Shown in pieces: positions 33,912 to 42,306 of a stretch of 47,668 nt of DNA. The notes beneath the pieces are model-generated. The model saw only the letters and a list, made by a program, of their open reading frames with translations, did not search any database and was not told where the DNA came from. Source of the stretch: Deltaproteobacteria bacterium. Its GTDB lineage: Bacteria > Desulfobacterota > DSM-4660 > Desulfatiglandales > Desulfatiglandaceae. The stretch spans positions 1-47,668 of the forward strand of contig JAFDDR010000064.1 of assembly GCA_019310785.1 (NCBI GenBank), written 5' to 3'. Positions within the stretch are counted from its first letter, which is position 1. Each line of letters begins with the position of its first letter. The translations under genes were made by a program, and so were the position numbers.

Positions 33912-33939
33912 TTGACATGCGGTCCTTTTTTGGTACTAT
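33912..33939 (+). promoter_or_regulatory. Promoter of the Phd-like/ParE operon
   Basis: TTGACA at 33912-33917, a 16-nt spacer and TACTAT at 33934-33939. GGAGG follows at 33949-33953, in front of the ATG at 33962. Confidence 0.55.
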
Positions 33940-33961
33940 ATTCGGACCGGAGGTAAACAAA

Positions 33962-34236
33962 ATGAATATTACAACCGATATAAAACCCGTTACCTAAAAT
34001 CAAAAGCTGCAGATTTATTAAACCAGATCAACACAACCCATCGGCCTGTGATAATAACCCAAAACGGTGAACCCAGGGCTGTCCTTCAAGACCCTGAAAG
34101 TTACGAAAATATGCGTAATGCAATTGGCCTTTTAAAGCTGCTGTCTCAAGGAGAAAACGATTTGAGAAATGGCAGGCTAAAGCTACAAGAGGACGTATTT
34201 AAAGACATTGAAGTTGAGCTGAAAGAAAAGTTTTGA
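33962..34236 (+). pseudogene. Phd/YefM-family antitoxin with N-terminal frameshift
   Basis: The promoter, GGAGG and ATG at 33962 are intact, and the first codons read MNITTDIKPVT before an immediate TAA. Another frame continues with YLKSKAADLLNQINTTHRPVIITQNGEPRAVLQDPESYENM, the standard continuation of Phd/YefM antitoxins. The intact gene would read ...PVT-YLKSK..., so 4 nt appear to be missing. The local sequence gttacctaaaa is what remains if one unit of a TACC-TACC tandem repeat is lost. An internal GTG at 34048 could give a 62-aa C-terminal fragment that keeps the toxin-binding region but lacks the DNA-binding N-terminus. A sequencing error is the alternative. The TGA overlaps the toxin ATG. 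Confidence 0.8.
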
Positions 34237-34565
34237 TGAACCCAAAGTATAAAGTTATTTGGACAAATGTTGCGGAGAATGATCTTAAGGAAATCATTGA
34301 TTTCATTTCCATAGACAGTCCTCAAAATGCATTAAAAATACTGAAAAGAATCAAACAAAAAGCATCGAATCTCTACATCCTTCCTGAAAGAGGCCGCATC
34401 GTACCGGAACTTCAAGGCCAAGGAATATTGCAATATAGAGAATTAATTGTCCCGCCATGGAGACTAATGTACAGGATCAATGAACGAAAAGTATATATTT
34501 TATCGGTAATCGATTCACGGCGTAATGTTGAAGATATCCTTTTGGCAAGATTGGTTGGTAACTGA
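34236..34565 (+). CDS. ParE/RelE-family toxin
   Basis: 109 aa from ATG 34236 (the preceding TTG is also in frame). Family pattern: an N-terminal YKVIWTNVAENDLKEIIDFI helix pair, RGRIVPELQGQGI, YRELIVPPWRLMYRINERKVYILSVIDSRRNVEDIL. This is the usual ParE/RelE-superfamily arrangement; ParE members poison DNA gyrase, RelE members cleave mRNA. It overlaps the antitoxin stop by one base. The ORF is intact although its antitoxin is frameshifted. Confidence 0.85.
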   Translation: MNPKYKVIWTNVAENDLKEIIDFISIDSPQNALKILKRIKQKASNLYILPERGRIVPELQGQGILQYRELIVPPWRLMYRINERKVYILSVIDSRRNVEDILLARLVGN

Positions 34566-34632
34566 AAAAAACTTGCAAATTACTTTTATAATGTTTACAA
34601 TGTATCACAACTAAATACACTGGAGGCAATGT

Positions 34633-34851
34633 ATGAGTAAAGCATTATCAGTAAGAGTTTCTGACGAGCTCGCCTTAAAGTTAGCTGAAATAGCAGAAGA
34701 AACAGAACGGCCAAAATCGTTTCATGTCCAAAAAGCGTTGGAATCCTATTTGTCTGAAATCGCTGATTTGCAGGTTGCTTATGATCGTCTGCATGATACC
34801 TCTGATCAGGTTATTTCTATTGAGGACATGAGGAAAGAGCTTGGAATATAA
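34633..34851 (+). CDS. Ribbon-helix-helix antitoxin (CopG/RelB-like)
   Basis: 72 aa. The first 45 residues form a ribbon-helix-helix domain: the strand ALSVRVSDELALKLAEIAEETERPKSFHVQKALESYL binds the operator as a dimer. The C-terminal tail (SIEDMRKELGI) is the segment that wraps the toxin. TGGAGG lies upstream of the ATG, and a consensus TATAAT is at 34587-34592. It overlaps the next gene by 11 nt. Confidence 0.85.
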   Translation: MSKALSVRVSDELALKLAEIAEETERPKSFHVQKALESYLSEIADLQVAYDRLHDTSDQVISIEDMRKELGI

Positions 34852-35110
34852 AATAGCATTCAAGAAATCCGTTTCCCGTGATCTAAAAAAAATTGATAAG
34901 GAACAGGCCGATAGAATTCTGAAAAAAATTGAAGATGAACTACCCCAAAAAGCTGAAACTTTACCAGGATTAACAGGTAAATTCTCAGGTTTAAGAAAAT
35001 TTAGGGTCGGCGATTTCAGGGTAATTTTTTCGATCATAGGTGACACGGCTCTCATCTTAAGAATTTGGCGCAGAAAAGAAGTCTACAGATCCAATATAAC
35101 CTCTCACTGA
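34841..35110 (+). CDS. RelE-family mRNA interferase toxin
   Basis: 89 aa. It begins YKIAFKKSVSRDLKKIDKEQADRILKKIEDEL, followed by KFRVGDFRVIFSIIGDTALILRIWRRKEVYR. The LRKFRVGDFRVIF and HRKEVY-like C-terminus (here RRKEVY) mark RelE. The start is taken as TTG 34841 with AGGAAAGAG upstream; no ATG precedes the conserved part. It is coupled to the ribbon-helix-helix antitoxin by overlap. Confidence 0.85.
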   Translation: MEYKIAFKKSVSRDLKKIDKEQADRILKKIEDELPQKAETLPGLTGKFSGLRKFRVGDFRVIFSIIGDTALILRIWRRKEVYRSNITSH

Positions 35111-35229
35111 ACACGACGGGTTATTGAGCTGCCGTCTCCAAGTTTGGGGCAGGGGATCAGCCCTTGGTATACGGCAAAATGCTTTTGATAAAGACCCGAC
35201 TGCTTAACGATCCGCACCAACAAAATGTA

Positions 35230-35258
35230 TTGACTCGTCAAATGTCAAGGGCTTATCT
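35230..35258 (+). promoter_or_regulatory. Candidate promoter of the GNAT gene
   Basis: TTGACT at 35230-35235, a 17-nt spacer and TTATCT at 35253-35258, about 50 nt upstream of the start at 35308. Confidence 0.35.
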
Positions 35259-35307
35259 CCCTGGTTCTTTATTTTTTGTATATACTCAAAATATGGAGGA
35301 AAACATT

Positions 35308-35817
35308 ATGGAGAATGCTAATTCGGCAAAAGTAGTAATTAGAAGCATAGAGGAATCTGATGTAAGTGCAATAGTGGAGATAGAAGAGAAAAACCTTGGC
35401 ATAAAACGGAATCAATATTGGAAGAGGGAACTTCGAAAGAATAAGGAAGGGCGATTCTTAGGATCATGTGTAGCCGAGATTGAAGGAAATGTGATAGGTT
35501 TTATCCTGGGCGATATTGGCTCAAGGGAGTTTGGAATGCCGGAAAATATGGGTTGGATCCATACCATAGGCGTTCATCCGGATTATCAGCACAAGGGAAT
35601 TGCGAGGGCGTTGTTTGATGATTACAGAAAACGATTTTTGAAATTAGATGTGGATACTATTTATACTATTGTTTCGTTGTCTGATAATATGCAATTGCCA
35701 TTTTTTGAAAAAATTGGATTCAGGCCGGGAAACCGCATCTATCTTGAATTTGATACTAAGAATGAAGTACCGAAAGCTGATAAGTTAGCCGATTATGATT
35801 TTAGGCGGATAATGTAG
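35308..35817 (+). CDS. GNAT-family N-acetyltransferase
   Basis: 169 aa from ATG 35308, which has GGAGGA at a 7-nt distance; the reading frame is open further upstream to 35164 but without support. The core GNAT signature is IHTIGVHPDYQHKGIARALFDDYRKRF, holding the acetyl-CoA pyrophosphate loop (Q-x-x-G-I/A). Further features are VAEIEGNVIGFILGDI (beta strand 4) and LPFFEKIGFRPG (C-terminal motif). The substrate is unknown; ribosomal protein, amine or toxin-antitoxin associated acetylation are all possible. Confidence 0.88.
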   Translation: MENANSAKVVIRSIEESDVSAIVEIEEKNLGIKRNQYWKRELRKNKEGRFLGSCVAEIEGNVIGFILGDIGSREFGMPENMGWIHTIGVHPDYQHKGIARALFDDYRKRFLKLDVDTIYTIVSLSDNMQLPFFEKIGFRPGNRIYLEFDTKNEVPKADKLADYDFRRIM

Positions 35818-35886
35818 GGGTTAAAAGTTGATAAGCTCAAGGCAGTTTCAAAACGTCCCCTTTTGCACAATATCTGCGTCAGACTC

Positions 35887-36039
35887 AAATTTGACGACCT
35901 CGTAAAAAGTCGCTCTGCGCCTTTTTACTCGGCGAGGGAGGGCTGCCCCTCCCCCGCCATTTGAAGTGAATTCAAATGGTTCCACCCCTACCCTCCCGCT
36001 ATGCGGGATTGATGGACTTTTTACGAGTCCATCAAATTT
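35887..36039. mobile_element. MITE-like element, family 2 copy 1
   Basis: Terminal inverted repeats: ctcgtaaaaagtc (ending 35911) and gactttttacgag (from 36015), with partial symmetry out to aaatttga on both sides. The interior has more palindromes, including ccatttgaa...ttcaaatgg and ggcgagggagg...cctcccccgcc. It is non-coding. The same ends recur at 45171-45307, which shows a dispersed family. The region between the GNAT stop and this element holds no gene. Confidence 0.65.
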
Positions 36040-36146
36040 TAATCCTCGAAATACTCAATGTATTCCTGTAGCTAAAATTTTCGCCTTCCTTGATCTTGGA
36101 ATGTATGGTTGTCTTTTGATGTTTAGGGCAATAGAAACGATCAGGT

Positions 36147-36342
36147 TGCCAGGTTCACGGTTCAGAGTTCAAGGTTAAATGTTTTGCTATTTTCTTAATA
36201 TCTCCTCTGCAACATAGAATTCGCTCCGGATTTGTGTGCAATAGCACTTGGCGTTCTGCAAGAAGTGGATGAACTCTGCATTCGGTTTAGAATAGAACCC
36301 GTCTTCCATCAATCTAACTTTGAACGTTGAACCTGACCAGTT
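36147..36342. repeat. Block bounded by inverted GTTCA-type repeats
   Basis: caggttcacggttcagagtt (36147-36166) and, in inverse orientation, aactttgaacgttgaacctg (near 36319-36338) flank about 150 bp with no recognised gene. The units are those seen at 8809-9006. A minus-strand frame crosses the block (36187-36432) but shows no known family and no ribosome-binding site. Confidence 0.45.
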
Positions 36343-36378
36343 ACGGGTAATAAAAGGGGATGATATTTCTAAAACGAC

Positions 36379-36897
36379 TTGGTAGTCAAGAAATCGGTTG
36401 AATATTGTTTTATAGGTAGCGATAAAATCCAAAAGCTATTTGGTGTCGGCCCAAGGGGCGCTGCTATTAGTCTTTTACTACTGGTGTTGATCGCATGGGT
36501 AGACCGCGTGGTTGGACATCCGGCCATAATGGTGAATGAGGTGCCAATGAAGACCGCCGGTGTTATACTGGTCGTCATTGGATTAGGCCTCCATTTTTGG
36601 GCGTTTTTTACATTGCGAAACTGGTGGGTGAATAGCAGGCTTTGCACGCTGGGGCCATTCAAATTGTTTCGTCATCCCATGTACGCCGCCTGGATTACAT
36701 TCATATGTTCAGGTGTGATCTTGTATCTTAATTCCTGGACTTATATTTTATGGCTTGTATTGCTGCATCCCATATGGCACCGGCTTGTTATCAAAGAGGA
36801 AACAGCGATGCTTGATAATTTCGGAGATGAATACCGCGAATATGCAATGAGAACGGGGCGGTTTATTCCGCGGATGTTAAATCGGAGACGTAAATGA
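36379..36897 (+). CDS. Isoprenylcysteine carboxyl methyltransferase-like membrane protein
   Basis: Up to 172 aa with four to five hydrophobic segments. The C-terminal half carries the ICMT/PEMT family pattern: TLGPFKLFRHPMYAAWITFICSGVIL, then KEETAMLDNFGDEYREYAMRTGRFIP. The RHPMY and EExxL...YxxY motifs bind S-adenosylmethionine and substrate. In bacteria the substrate is unknown. The start is uncertain: TTG 36379 opens the frame without a Shine-Dalgarno, and the first ATG is at residue 51, inside the family domain. The 5' end directly abuts the GTTCA-repeat block, so truncation is possible. Confidence 0.75.
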   Translation: MVVKKSVEYCFIGSDKIQKLFGVGPRGAAISLLLLVLIAWVDRVVGHPAIMVNEVPMKTAGVILVVIGLGLHFWAFFTLRNWWVNSRLCTLGPFKLFRHPMYAAWITFICSGVILYLNSWTYILWLVLLHPIWHRLVIKEETAMLDNFGDEYREYAMRTGRFIPRMLNRRRK

Positions 36898-37025
36898 TTT
36901 AAGGTGTAAGAAGCTATATAACTTCCCTGTTGTTCTACTACCCGCCGAATTCAAAAGGAGGAAATCAGACCTGTGTACGACGTATGTCCATCTACAAGAA
37001 GAATAGGAATAATGGAGGTAGCATT

Positions 37026-37931
37026 ATGTCAAGAATAAGCGAAATGTTGGGTTCCCGATATCCTGTTATTCAAGGGGCGATGGGGGTTATCTGTAATCCC
37101 GAGTTGGTCGCCGCAGTATCGGAGGCCGGCGGGTTCGGCCTTTTGGCCACTGCATTTGCAGAGGATCCTGAAATGGTGAGGGATGAGGTGAGGAGGACAA
37201 AGGAACTTACTGACAATCCCTTTGGGGCCAACCTCTTTGTAATGAACCCGTTGGCCGCAAAATTCGCGGAGGTGCTGGCAGAGGAAGGAATCAGGGCCGT
37301 TACGGTATCCGCAGGCTCGCCGAAAGAACTCATTCCACTTCTGCACGATAAGTGTGTCAAGGTAATTGTGGTCGTTTCCGCAGTGAATGCTGCACGCGGT
37401 GCGGAGGCGGCAGGTGCCGACGCCATAGTTGCCGAGGGTGCTGAATCGGGTGGAGTGCAGGGTTTTCAGGGTATCTCCACCATGGTCCTGGTACCATCGG
37501 TGGTTGATGCGGTAAATGTTCCTGTCATTGCTGCGGGTGGCATCGGGGACTCACGAGGTTACAGAGCGGCCATGGCTTTAGGTGCCCAAGGGGTGCAGGT
37601 GGGCACACGGTTTATTGCTACTAAGGAGTGCATAGCCAATGGTATTTATAAAAACACAATTGTTGAGGTTGGTGAGTTCGGCACCGGACTTGTGAACATG
37701 GGCCGGTTCCAAATCAGGGCACTGCGCACGCCCTTGGCTGAAAAAATGATCAAGGGAGAGAAAGGACCTGACAACATTTTTACCCCCGCGGCCCTGAAGG
37801 AGGCCTGGATAAAGGGAGATCTTGAAGCCGGTGTATTGGCTGCCGGGCAGATCTCGGGCTCGGTTCACGATATCCTTTCCGTGAGAGAGGTTATCGAGGA
37901 GATGGTCGATGGAGAAAAACGCTCACCGTGA
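37026..37931 (+). CDS. NMO/FabK-like FMN-dependent oxidoreductase
   Basis: 301 aa from ATG 37026 with GGAGG upstream; the frame is open to 36930 but unsupported there. The family pattern is clear: the RYPVIQGAMGVICNPELVAAVSEAGGFGLL start, GADAIVAEGAESGG, PVIAAGGIGDSRGYRAAMALGAQGVQVGTRF (FMN phosphate site). It belongs to the nitronate monooxygenase/enoyl-ACP reductase II (FabK) superfamily. Sequence alone cannot separate nitronate oxidation from enoyl-thioester reduction. It is a stand-alone gene. Confidence 0.88.
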   Translation: MSRISEMLGSRYPVIQGAMGVICNPELVAAVSEAGGFGLLATAFAEDPEMVRDEVRRTKELTDNPFGANLFVMNPLAAKFAEVLAEEGIRAVTVSAGSPKELIPLLHDKCVKVIVVVSAVNAARGAEAAGADAIVAEGAESGGVQGFQGISTMVLVPSVVDAVNVPVIAAGGIGDSRGYRAAMALGAQGVQVGTRFIATKECIANGIYKNTIVEVGEFGTGLVNMGRFQIRALRTPLAEKMIKGEKGPDNIFTPAALKEAWIKGDLEAGVLAAGQISGSVHDILSVREVIEEMVDGEKRSP

Positions 37932-38047
37932 TATGGGTATTTTAAGGATTCCATCGCGAGGATTTAGCAAACAGAGACATGGATCTTGTTCCGGAGGGTG
38001 ATATTATCCACAACGAGCTAAAAATATTGACAAAGAAGCCTGATAAG

Positions 38048-38076
38048 TTGACTTTATGTCTTAAATCAAGTAATAA
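38048..38076 (+). promoter_or_regulatory. Promoter of the secreted protein/cyclase pair
   Basis: TTGACT at 38048-38053, a 17-nt spacer and TAATAA at 38071-38076, about 83 nt before ATG 38159. Confidence 0.45.
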
Positions 38077-38158
38077 TAAATAATTGAAACTTTTTTGCCT
38101 TTTTAGATTCGGCGTTTTTTCGAGTGAAAGCGCAAAGCAGAATACGGGATTTCCGGAA

Positions 38159-38515
38159 ATGAAAAAGAAATACCAGATTGTTACGGTGGTTATAATTAGT
38201 CTATTTCTTGTGGCTTTTTTTCTGAGTATCTATATCACGGTTGAAGAAAAAATGCCGAAAAATGCGGTAGTTGTGATCACCATAGAAGACAAACTTTATC
38301 ATTCCATTCACTTTGACTATATTTGCCTGGCAAAGAAAACGGCAAAAACCACGACCCTGGCAGAAGCAATGGCTAAAGGATACAAGCCCGATCCCCATTG
38401 CGAGAGCTTAGGTTATTTCAGAGGAAACACGAGATTCCTCTTCCACCATCTTCTTTCAAATCTCGGGATTAAAATGAACAGTCGATGGGATGCACAGGGA
38501 AACTGGTTATGGTAA
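38159..38515 (+). CDS. Membrane-anchored or secreted small protein, unknown
   Basis: 118 aa from ATG 38159 (the frame is open upstream to 38084). MKKKYQIVTVVIISLFLVAFFLSIYIT is a signal anchor; the remainder is probably periplasmic with two cysteines (YICLAKK, HCESLGYF). No family is recognised. It ends 13 nt before the FHA-GAF-cyclase gene, so the two are probably one transcription unit. A periplasmic input to that signalling protein is conceivable. Confidence 0.6.
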   Translation: MKKKYQIVTVVIISLFLVAFFLSIYITVEEKMPKNAVVVITIEDKLYHSIHFDYICLAKKTAKTTTLAEAMAKGYKPDPHCESLGYFRGNTRFLFHHLLSNLGIKMNSRWDAQGNWLW

Positions 38516-38528
38516 AAGGAAAGGTGTC

Positions 38529-40208
38529 ATGCCCAGCTTGTATGTAATAACCGGTGATGGGCATGTTTCAAATTTTCCCATCTTAAAACAAAAAATCACC
38601 ATTGGTCGAAGCAAGAATAATGACTTGGTCCTCCATGACGACACTGTATCTCGCCACCATGCTGAAATTCTGGAAACGAAAAAGGGTTATTTTGTCGGCG
38701 ATCTCGGTAGTTACAACAAAACGACCGTCAACGGAAAATCCGTCGAAAGCGCCTTTCTTAAACATGGTGACAAGATACAACTCGGTTTGACCAAACTATC
38801 TTTTCTTGAAAGCACCAACACTCCTGATAAAGCCGGTGAGTCCCTTGTCATAAGCACTGAAGACCATGATGAAAGAGAAGTCCAGCATATCCTTCAGAGC
38901 AGTGGCGTATTTGAAAACCTCGGGGACTCTCGTGAACTTCTGGTTTCATTAGAAGGCAAAGAAGAAGCGGACATAGACAAAACCGAGGATATCAGCTCAA
39001 AAAAACTAGGCCATGAGCCAGAATTGAATTTGTCCACTTTGGCGAGAAGTAATAAGGTCCTGTTCGTACTTTATGAGATCAGCCGACACCTGAACCAGAT
39101 ACACGACTTTGATGAACTCCTGAAAAAGATTGTGGACCTTATCTTTATGGTCATCGATGCTGATTACGGGTTTCTGGTCCTTACCAGTGGCATGAAAGGA
39201 GAGGAACTCATACCGGTTGTGGTCAAACACAAAACGGATCACGGAACCCCCCCCGGCGAAATAAGGGCAAGCCGCACCCTGATTAACAAAGTCATCAACG
39301 ACAAGGTTGCCCTTCTAACGTCCAATGCCATGGCCGATTCCCGTTTGGACATGGCCAAAAGCGTGATGGTACAGAAGATTAAGTCCGCCATTTGCGTCCC
39401 CCTCTGGCGAAAGGATAAGGTCATCGGGGTAATCCAGGTGGACAGTGTTCAATTCAATAACCAGTTCACCCAGGACGATCTGGAATTACTCAAGGCCATC
39501 GGGAGCCAGGTGTCCCTGGTCATTGAACAAGCCACCTTAAACGAGCAGATCCGTGAAGAAGAGCGTATGAGGAACCGCTTAGAGCGATTTCATTCTCCCC
39601 AGGTCATCGAAATGATCCTGAAAGGCGGGTCGGAAACTAAAGATGATATTATGGAGCCAAAAGAGCTGACAGCGACCATCCTCTTTACAGACATTGTTAA
39701 TTTCACACGCCTTTCGGAAACCATGCCGCCCCGCGAGACCAATATCATTCTGAACAGATATTTTTCAAAGATGACCGACGTCATCTTCAAGCATGACGGA
39801 ACCTTAGACAAATATATCGGCGACGGGATGATGGCTGTTTTCGGTGCCCCCATGGAAAAAGAAGATGATGCGGAGAGGGCCGTTCGCGCGGGCCTTGAAA
39901 TAATTCGGCAATTGGCAGACATGATGAAAGAAACGAGTGAAGACCGTAGATTTGATATTCGTATAGGAATAAACACCGGCCGCGTGGTGGCAGGCAATAT
40001 GGGATCGCCAAAAAGGATGGAGTACACGGTCATCGGAGACCCGGTAAATGTTGCCTCGCGATTGGAATCCATTGCCCGGCCAAACCAGATCCTTATAGGT
40101 GAGGAGACCTTTAAAAGCATAAAGGACAAATTTGACATTCGAAAGGTGGGAGCCAGAAAGGTTAAGGGGAAGAGATCGGAGATTATGGTTTATGAAGTGA
40201 CCTCCTAA
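38529..40208 (+). CDS. FHA-GAF class III adenylate/guanylate cyclase
   Basis: 559 aa from ATG 38529 (AAAGG upstream). Residues about 20-90 are an FHA phosphothreonine-binding domain (ITIGRSKNNDLVL...VSRHHAEI...TTVNG). After a linker, residues about 165-330 are a GAF domain. The C-terminal 180 residues are a class III cyclase: ATILFTDIVNFTRLSETM holds the first metal Asp, YIGDGMMAVFGAP the second, and VAGNMGSPKRMEYTVIGDPVNVASRLES the transition-state region. It is soluble and likely makes cAMP. The CRP-like operator before hdrA makes cAMP signalling of interest. The stop codon overlaps that of the minus-strand PAS gene by 3 nt. Confidence 0.92.
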   Translation: MPSLYVITGDGHVSNFPILKQKITIGRSKNNDLVLHDDTVSRHHAEILETKKGYFVGDLGSYNKTTVNGKSVESAFLKHGDKIQLGLTKLSFLESTNTPDKAGESLVISTEDHDEREVQHILQSSGVFENLGDSRELLVSLEGKEEADIDKTEDISSKKLGHEPELNLSTLARSNKVLFVLYEISRHLNQIHDFDELLKKIVDLIFMVIDADYGFLVLTSGMKGEELIPVVVKHKTDHGTPPGEIRASRTLINKVINDKVALLTSNAMADSRLDMAKSVMVQKIKSAICVPLWRKDKVIGVIQVDSVQFNNQFTQDDLELLKAIGSQVSLVIEQATLNEQIREEERMRNRLERFHSPQVIEMILKGGSETKDDIMEPKELTATILFTDIVNFTRLSETMPPRETNIILNRYFSKMTDVIFKHDGTLDKYIGDGMMAVFGAPMEKEDDAERAVRAGLEIIRQLADMMKETSEDRRFDIRIGINTGRVVAGNMGSPKRMEYTVIGDPVNVASRLESIARPNQILIGEETFKSIKDKFDIRKVGARKVKGKRSEIMVYEVTS

Positions 40209-41725
40209 TCTTCTTTTTTCTTTTTGCGAATAATGGAGGCGATATTTTTTGTCAGCAGGTTATAGCTTTCCGTGAGTTTTTTCAGCTTTTCTTCACTCTC
40301 AATCGCCCGGCGCCCCGCATTTTTCAGCCTCAGCTTGAGGGCGGTTATATCCGTATTGATAATAACACATTCTTCAATCTCTCCCGAAGGAGCAGGGGCG
40401 GGCCTGGCCCTGACAACCATATAAACGGGCTTGCCCTTGCCGGTACCATACTTCCATTCCAGGCCCTTGAAAGATTCTCCCTTCAACACTCGAAGGATCG
40501 TGTCCCGGAAGTTAGGACGATATTCTTTTGATACTAATGATAAGGCACTTTTTCCTAATACCTTGGATTCCGGATAACCAAAGCTCCTTTCGCATGCCTT
40601 GTTCCAGGCCGCTATTCTGCCCTTAGCATCCACTCTGAATGCCGGATACCACGAGTTGTCGATACTGGGACTCACGTGATCGGACCCGGCCTTTGGCTCT
40701 GCGTCGCCCTCGTGAAAATTCTCAATGATCTGTATGGCGCCCTTCACATTGCCGTCCTCATCTAAGATCGGGGCAGCTTTAATACTTGCCTGCACACCTC
40801 CTTTCAGCTTGGGAAGCATTGCCTCTACCGAAAAACTCCCGCTGTCTGTCATGGATATAATGGATTCGCTGTATTTTTCATAAAGCACATCCGGATTATC
40901 CAGCAGTTTGTCGGCCATGCTCCCCTCTTCATCTAAGGAAAACCCTTCCCATACCGGCTTGCCTAATATATCCTGGGGCGCAATGCCGGTCAGCTCATGG
41001 CATGCGCGATTCCACTCCACCACACGGTGGCTGTTATCCAGTACAAAGGTGGGGACGGGCAGTCTCTCTAAGATGTTCTCCATATACCTTCTTGAGTCCA
41101 CGAGCATCCTCGATTTTTCCTGTTCACGAATGCTGGCCTCTGCTCTCTCTTTTTCAAACAGAAATGCAAACAGTAGGATTGCCAGAAGGCCCGTGAGATA
41201 AAAACCCAATGAATATACCGGGGAGATTTCGGGAGGGATGAGATTGACGAAATGATGACCGGTCCGGAACAGGGTAACGGACAGGCCGCTTTCCAGAAAT
41301 ACCAGGCATGCCCAGACGGTCCCCCACATGTAACCCGTCAGGAAAATAGCGAGAAGAACCAGAACTCCGTTCCACACCCAGGATAGAAGTATCAACCCTT
41401 CAGGGGACATGCCTCCGCTGTTCCATCTGATGATGACGAAGAGGGCCCAGAGGAAAAATATGGCAAAATTGCTGCTTAGAGTGAGATTCTTAGTCAGCCT
41501 TAGAACAAGCATCACTCCAAGACCGGTGAGGCCTGCAATGACACAGATGTAAAAAAGCAGGAAGGCCCCGATCTGAAAATAAAACAGCCCTAAAAGCGGG
41601 GCAACAATGACAAAGACCAGCTCAAACATGTTGAGGACCTTGGTCTTTCTCAAGGTTTCAGTGTCCGCCAGTTTCAGGCCGCTGGTCAGGAAATTATTGA
41701 ATAGAGCGTTTGTTTTTGAACCCAT
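40205..41725 (-). CDS. Six-span membrane protein with two PAS domains, no output domain
   Basis: 506 aa. About six transmembrane helices fill residues 30-190 (LVFVIVAPLLGLFYF through FYLTGLLAILLFAFLF). A PAS domain follows near residues 210-340 (LPVPTFVLDNSHRVVEWNRACHELTG), and a second at about 355-470 (FRVDAKGRIAAWNKACERSFGYPESKVLG). It ends in a coiled coil and a Lys-rich tail without HisKA, GGDEF or other output. It may signal through a separate partner or be a receptor scaffold. It is the last gene of the minus-strand pilus cluster, 107 nt after the pilin stop. Confidence 0.8.
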   Translation of the reverse strand: MGSKTNALFNNFLTSGLKLADTETLRKTKVLNMFELVFVIVAPLLGLFYFQIGAFLLFYICVIAGLTGLGVMLVLRLTKNLTLSSNFAIFFLWALFVIIRWNSGGMSPEGLILLSWVWNGVLVLLAIFLTGYMWGTVWACLVFLESGLSVTLFRTGHHFVNLIPPEISPVYSLGFYLTGLLAILLFAFLFEKERAEASIREQEKSRMLVDSRRYMENILERLPVPTFVLDNSHRVVEWNRACHELTGIAPQDILGKPVWEGFSLDEEGSMADKLLDNPDVLYEKYSESIISMTDSGSFSVEAMLPKLKGGVQASIKAAPILDEDGNVKGAIQIIENFHEGDAEPKAGSDHVSPSIDNSWYPAFRVDAKGRIAAWNKACERSFGYPESKVLGKSALSLVSKEYRPNFRDTILRVLKGESFKGLEWKYGTGKGKPVYMVVRARPAPAPSGEIEECVIINTDITALKLRLKNAGRRAIESEEKLKKLTESYNLLTKNIASIIRKKKKED

Positions 41726-41832
41726 AGTCGGGGTAAGGTGGTTTTCTGTTTAATTAAAAGGCATGCAGATGTCTAAGGGCCTTTTAGTCACGTTTAATCA
41801 TGAAGGGAGTAATATGATCCGTAAACATCACA

Positions 41833-42306
41833 TTATCCGAAACCAAAGGAATCATAATCCGTAATTGTGACATTTCCCTTTTTATCAATAATCGCCATAA
41901 TGTAGAGTCGGCCATTTCTAAATAAAGGAAAAGAAGCCTCAATCCGTATAAAGCAAGAGCCACCCCCGGTATTACTAATTTGGTACTCAAGGCGTCCATT
42001 CGGCGTTATAGCTATTTGCAGTGCATCTTTTATACTGTCTACAGCGCCTGCTGGGCTTACCGTACCATCTTTGTATACAAAGTACGTTGGATATCCAGGA
42101 TCATCTGATTTTGGAAAATAGTCATCATGCTCCAAAAAATACAAAATCTGCCCTTCTGTAAGCTGCTTCATCATAATGATGGCTTCCGAGCCGTAGGCAC
42201 GCTGCTGCCAGGTGTTGTACAGGGGAATGGCCGTGGCCCCCAAAATTCCCAAAATAGCCACTACTACCATAAGCTCGATAAGGGTAAATCCGCGTTCTTT
42301 TTTCAT
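41833..42306 (-). CDS. Type IV pilin / pseudopilin
   Basis: 157 aa. It begins MKKERGFTLIELMVVVAILGILGATAIP: a short basic leader, the prepilin peptidase site G-FTLIE with Glu at mature position 5, and the hydrophobic N-terminal helix. The C-terminal region is a variable globular domain (YKDGTVSPAGAVDSIKDALQIAITPNGRLEYQIS). The prepilin peptidase is not in this window. Its start overlaps the preceding gene by 4 nt (ATGA). It could be a type II secretion pseudopilin as easily as a pilus subunit. Confidence 0.92.
   Translation of the reverse strand: MKKERGFTLIELMVVVAILGILGATAIPLYNTWQQRAYGSEAIIMMKQLTEGQILYFLEHDDYFPKSDDPGYPTYFVYKDGTVSPAGAVDSIKDALQIAITPNGRLEYQISNTGGGSCFIRIEASFPLFRNGRLYIMAIIDKKGNVTITDYDSFGFG

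Noticed and set aside
36187-36432. 81-aa minus-strand ORF overlapping the methyltransferase start
   Set aside because: No ribosome-binding site, no recognised family, and it spans the GTTCA repeat.
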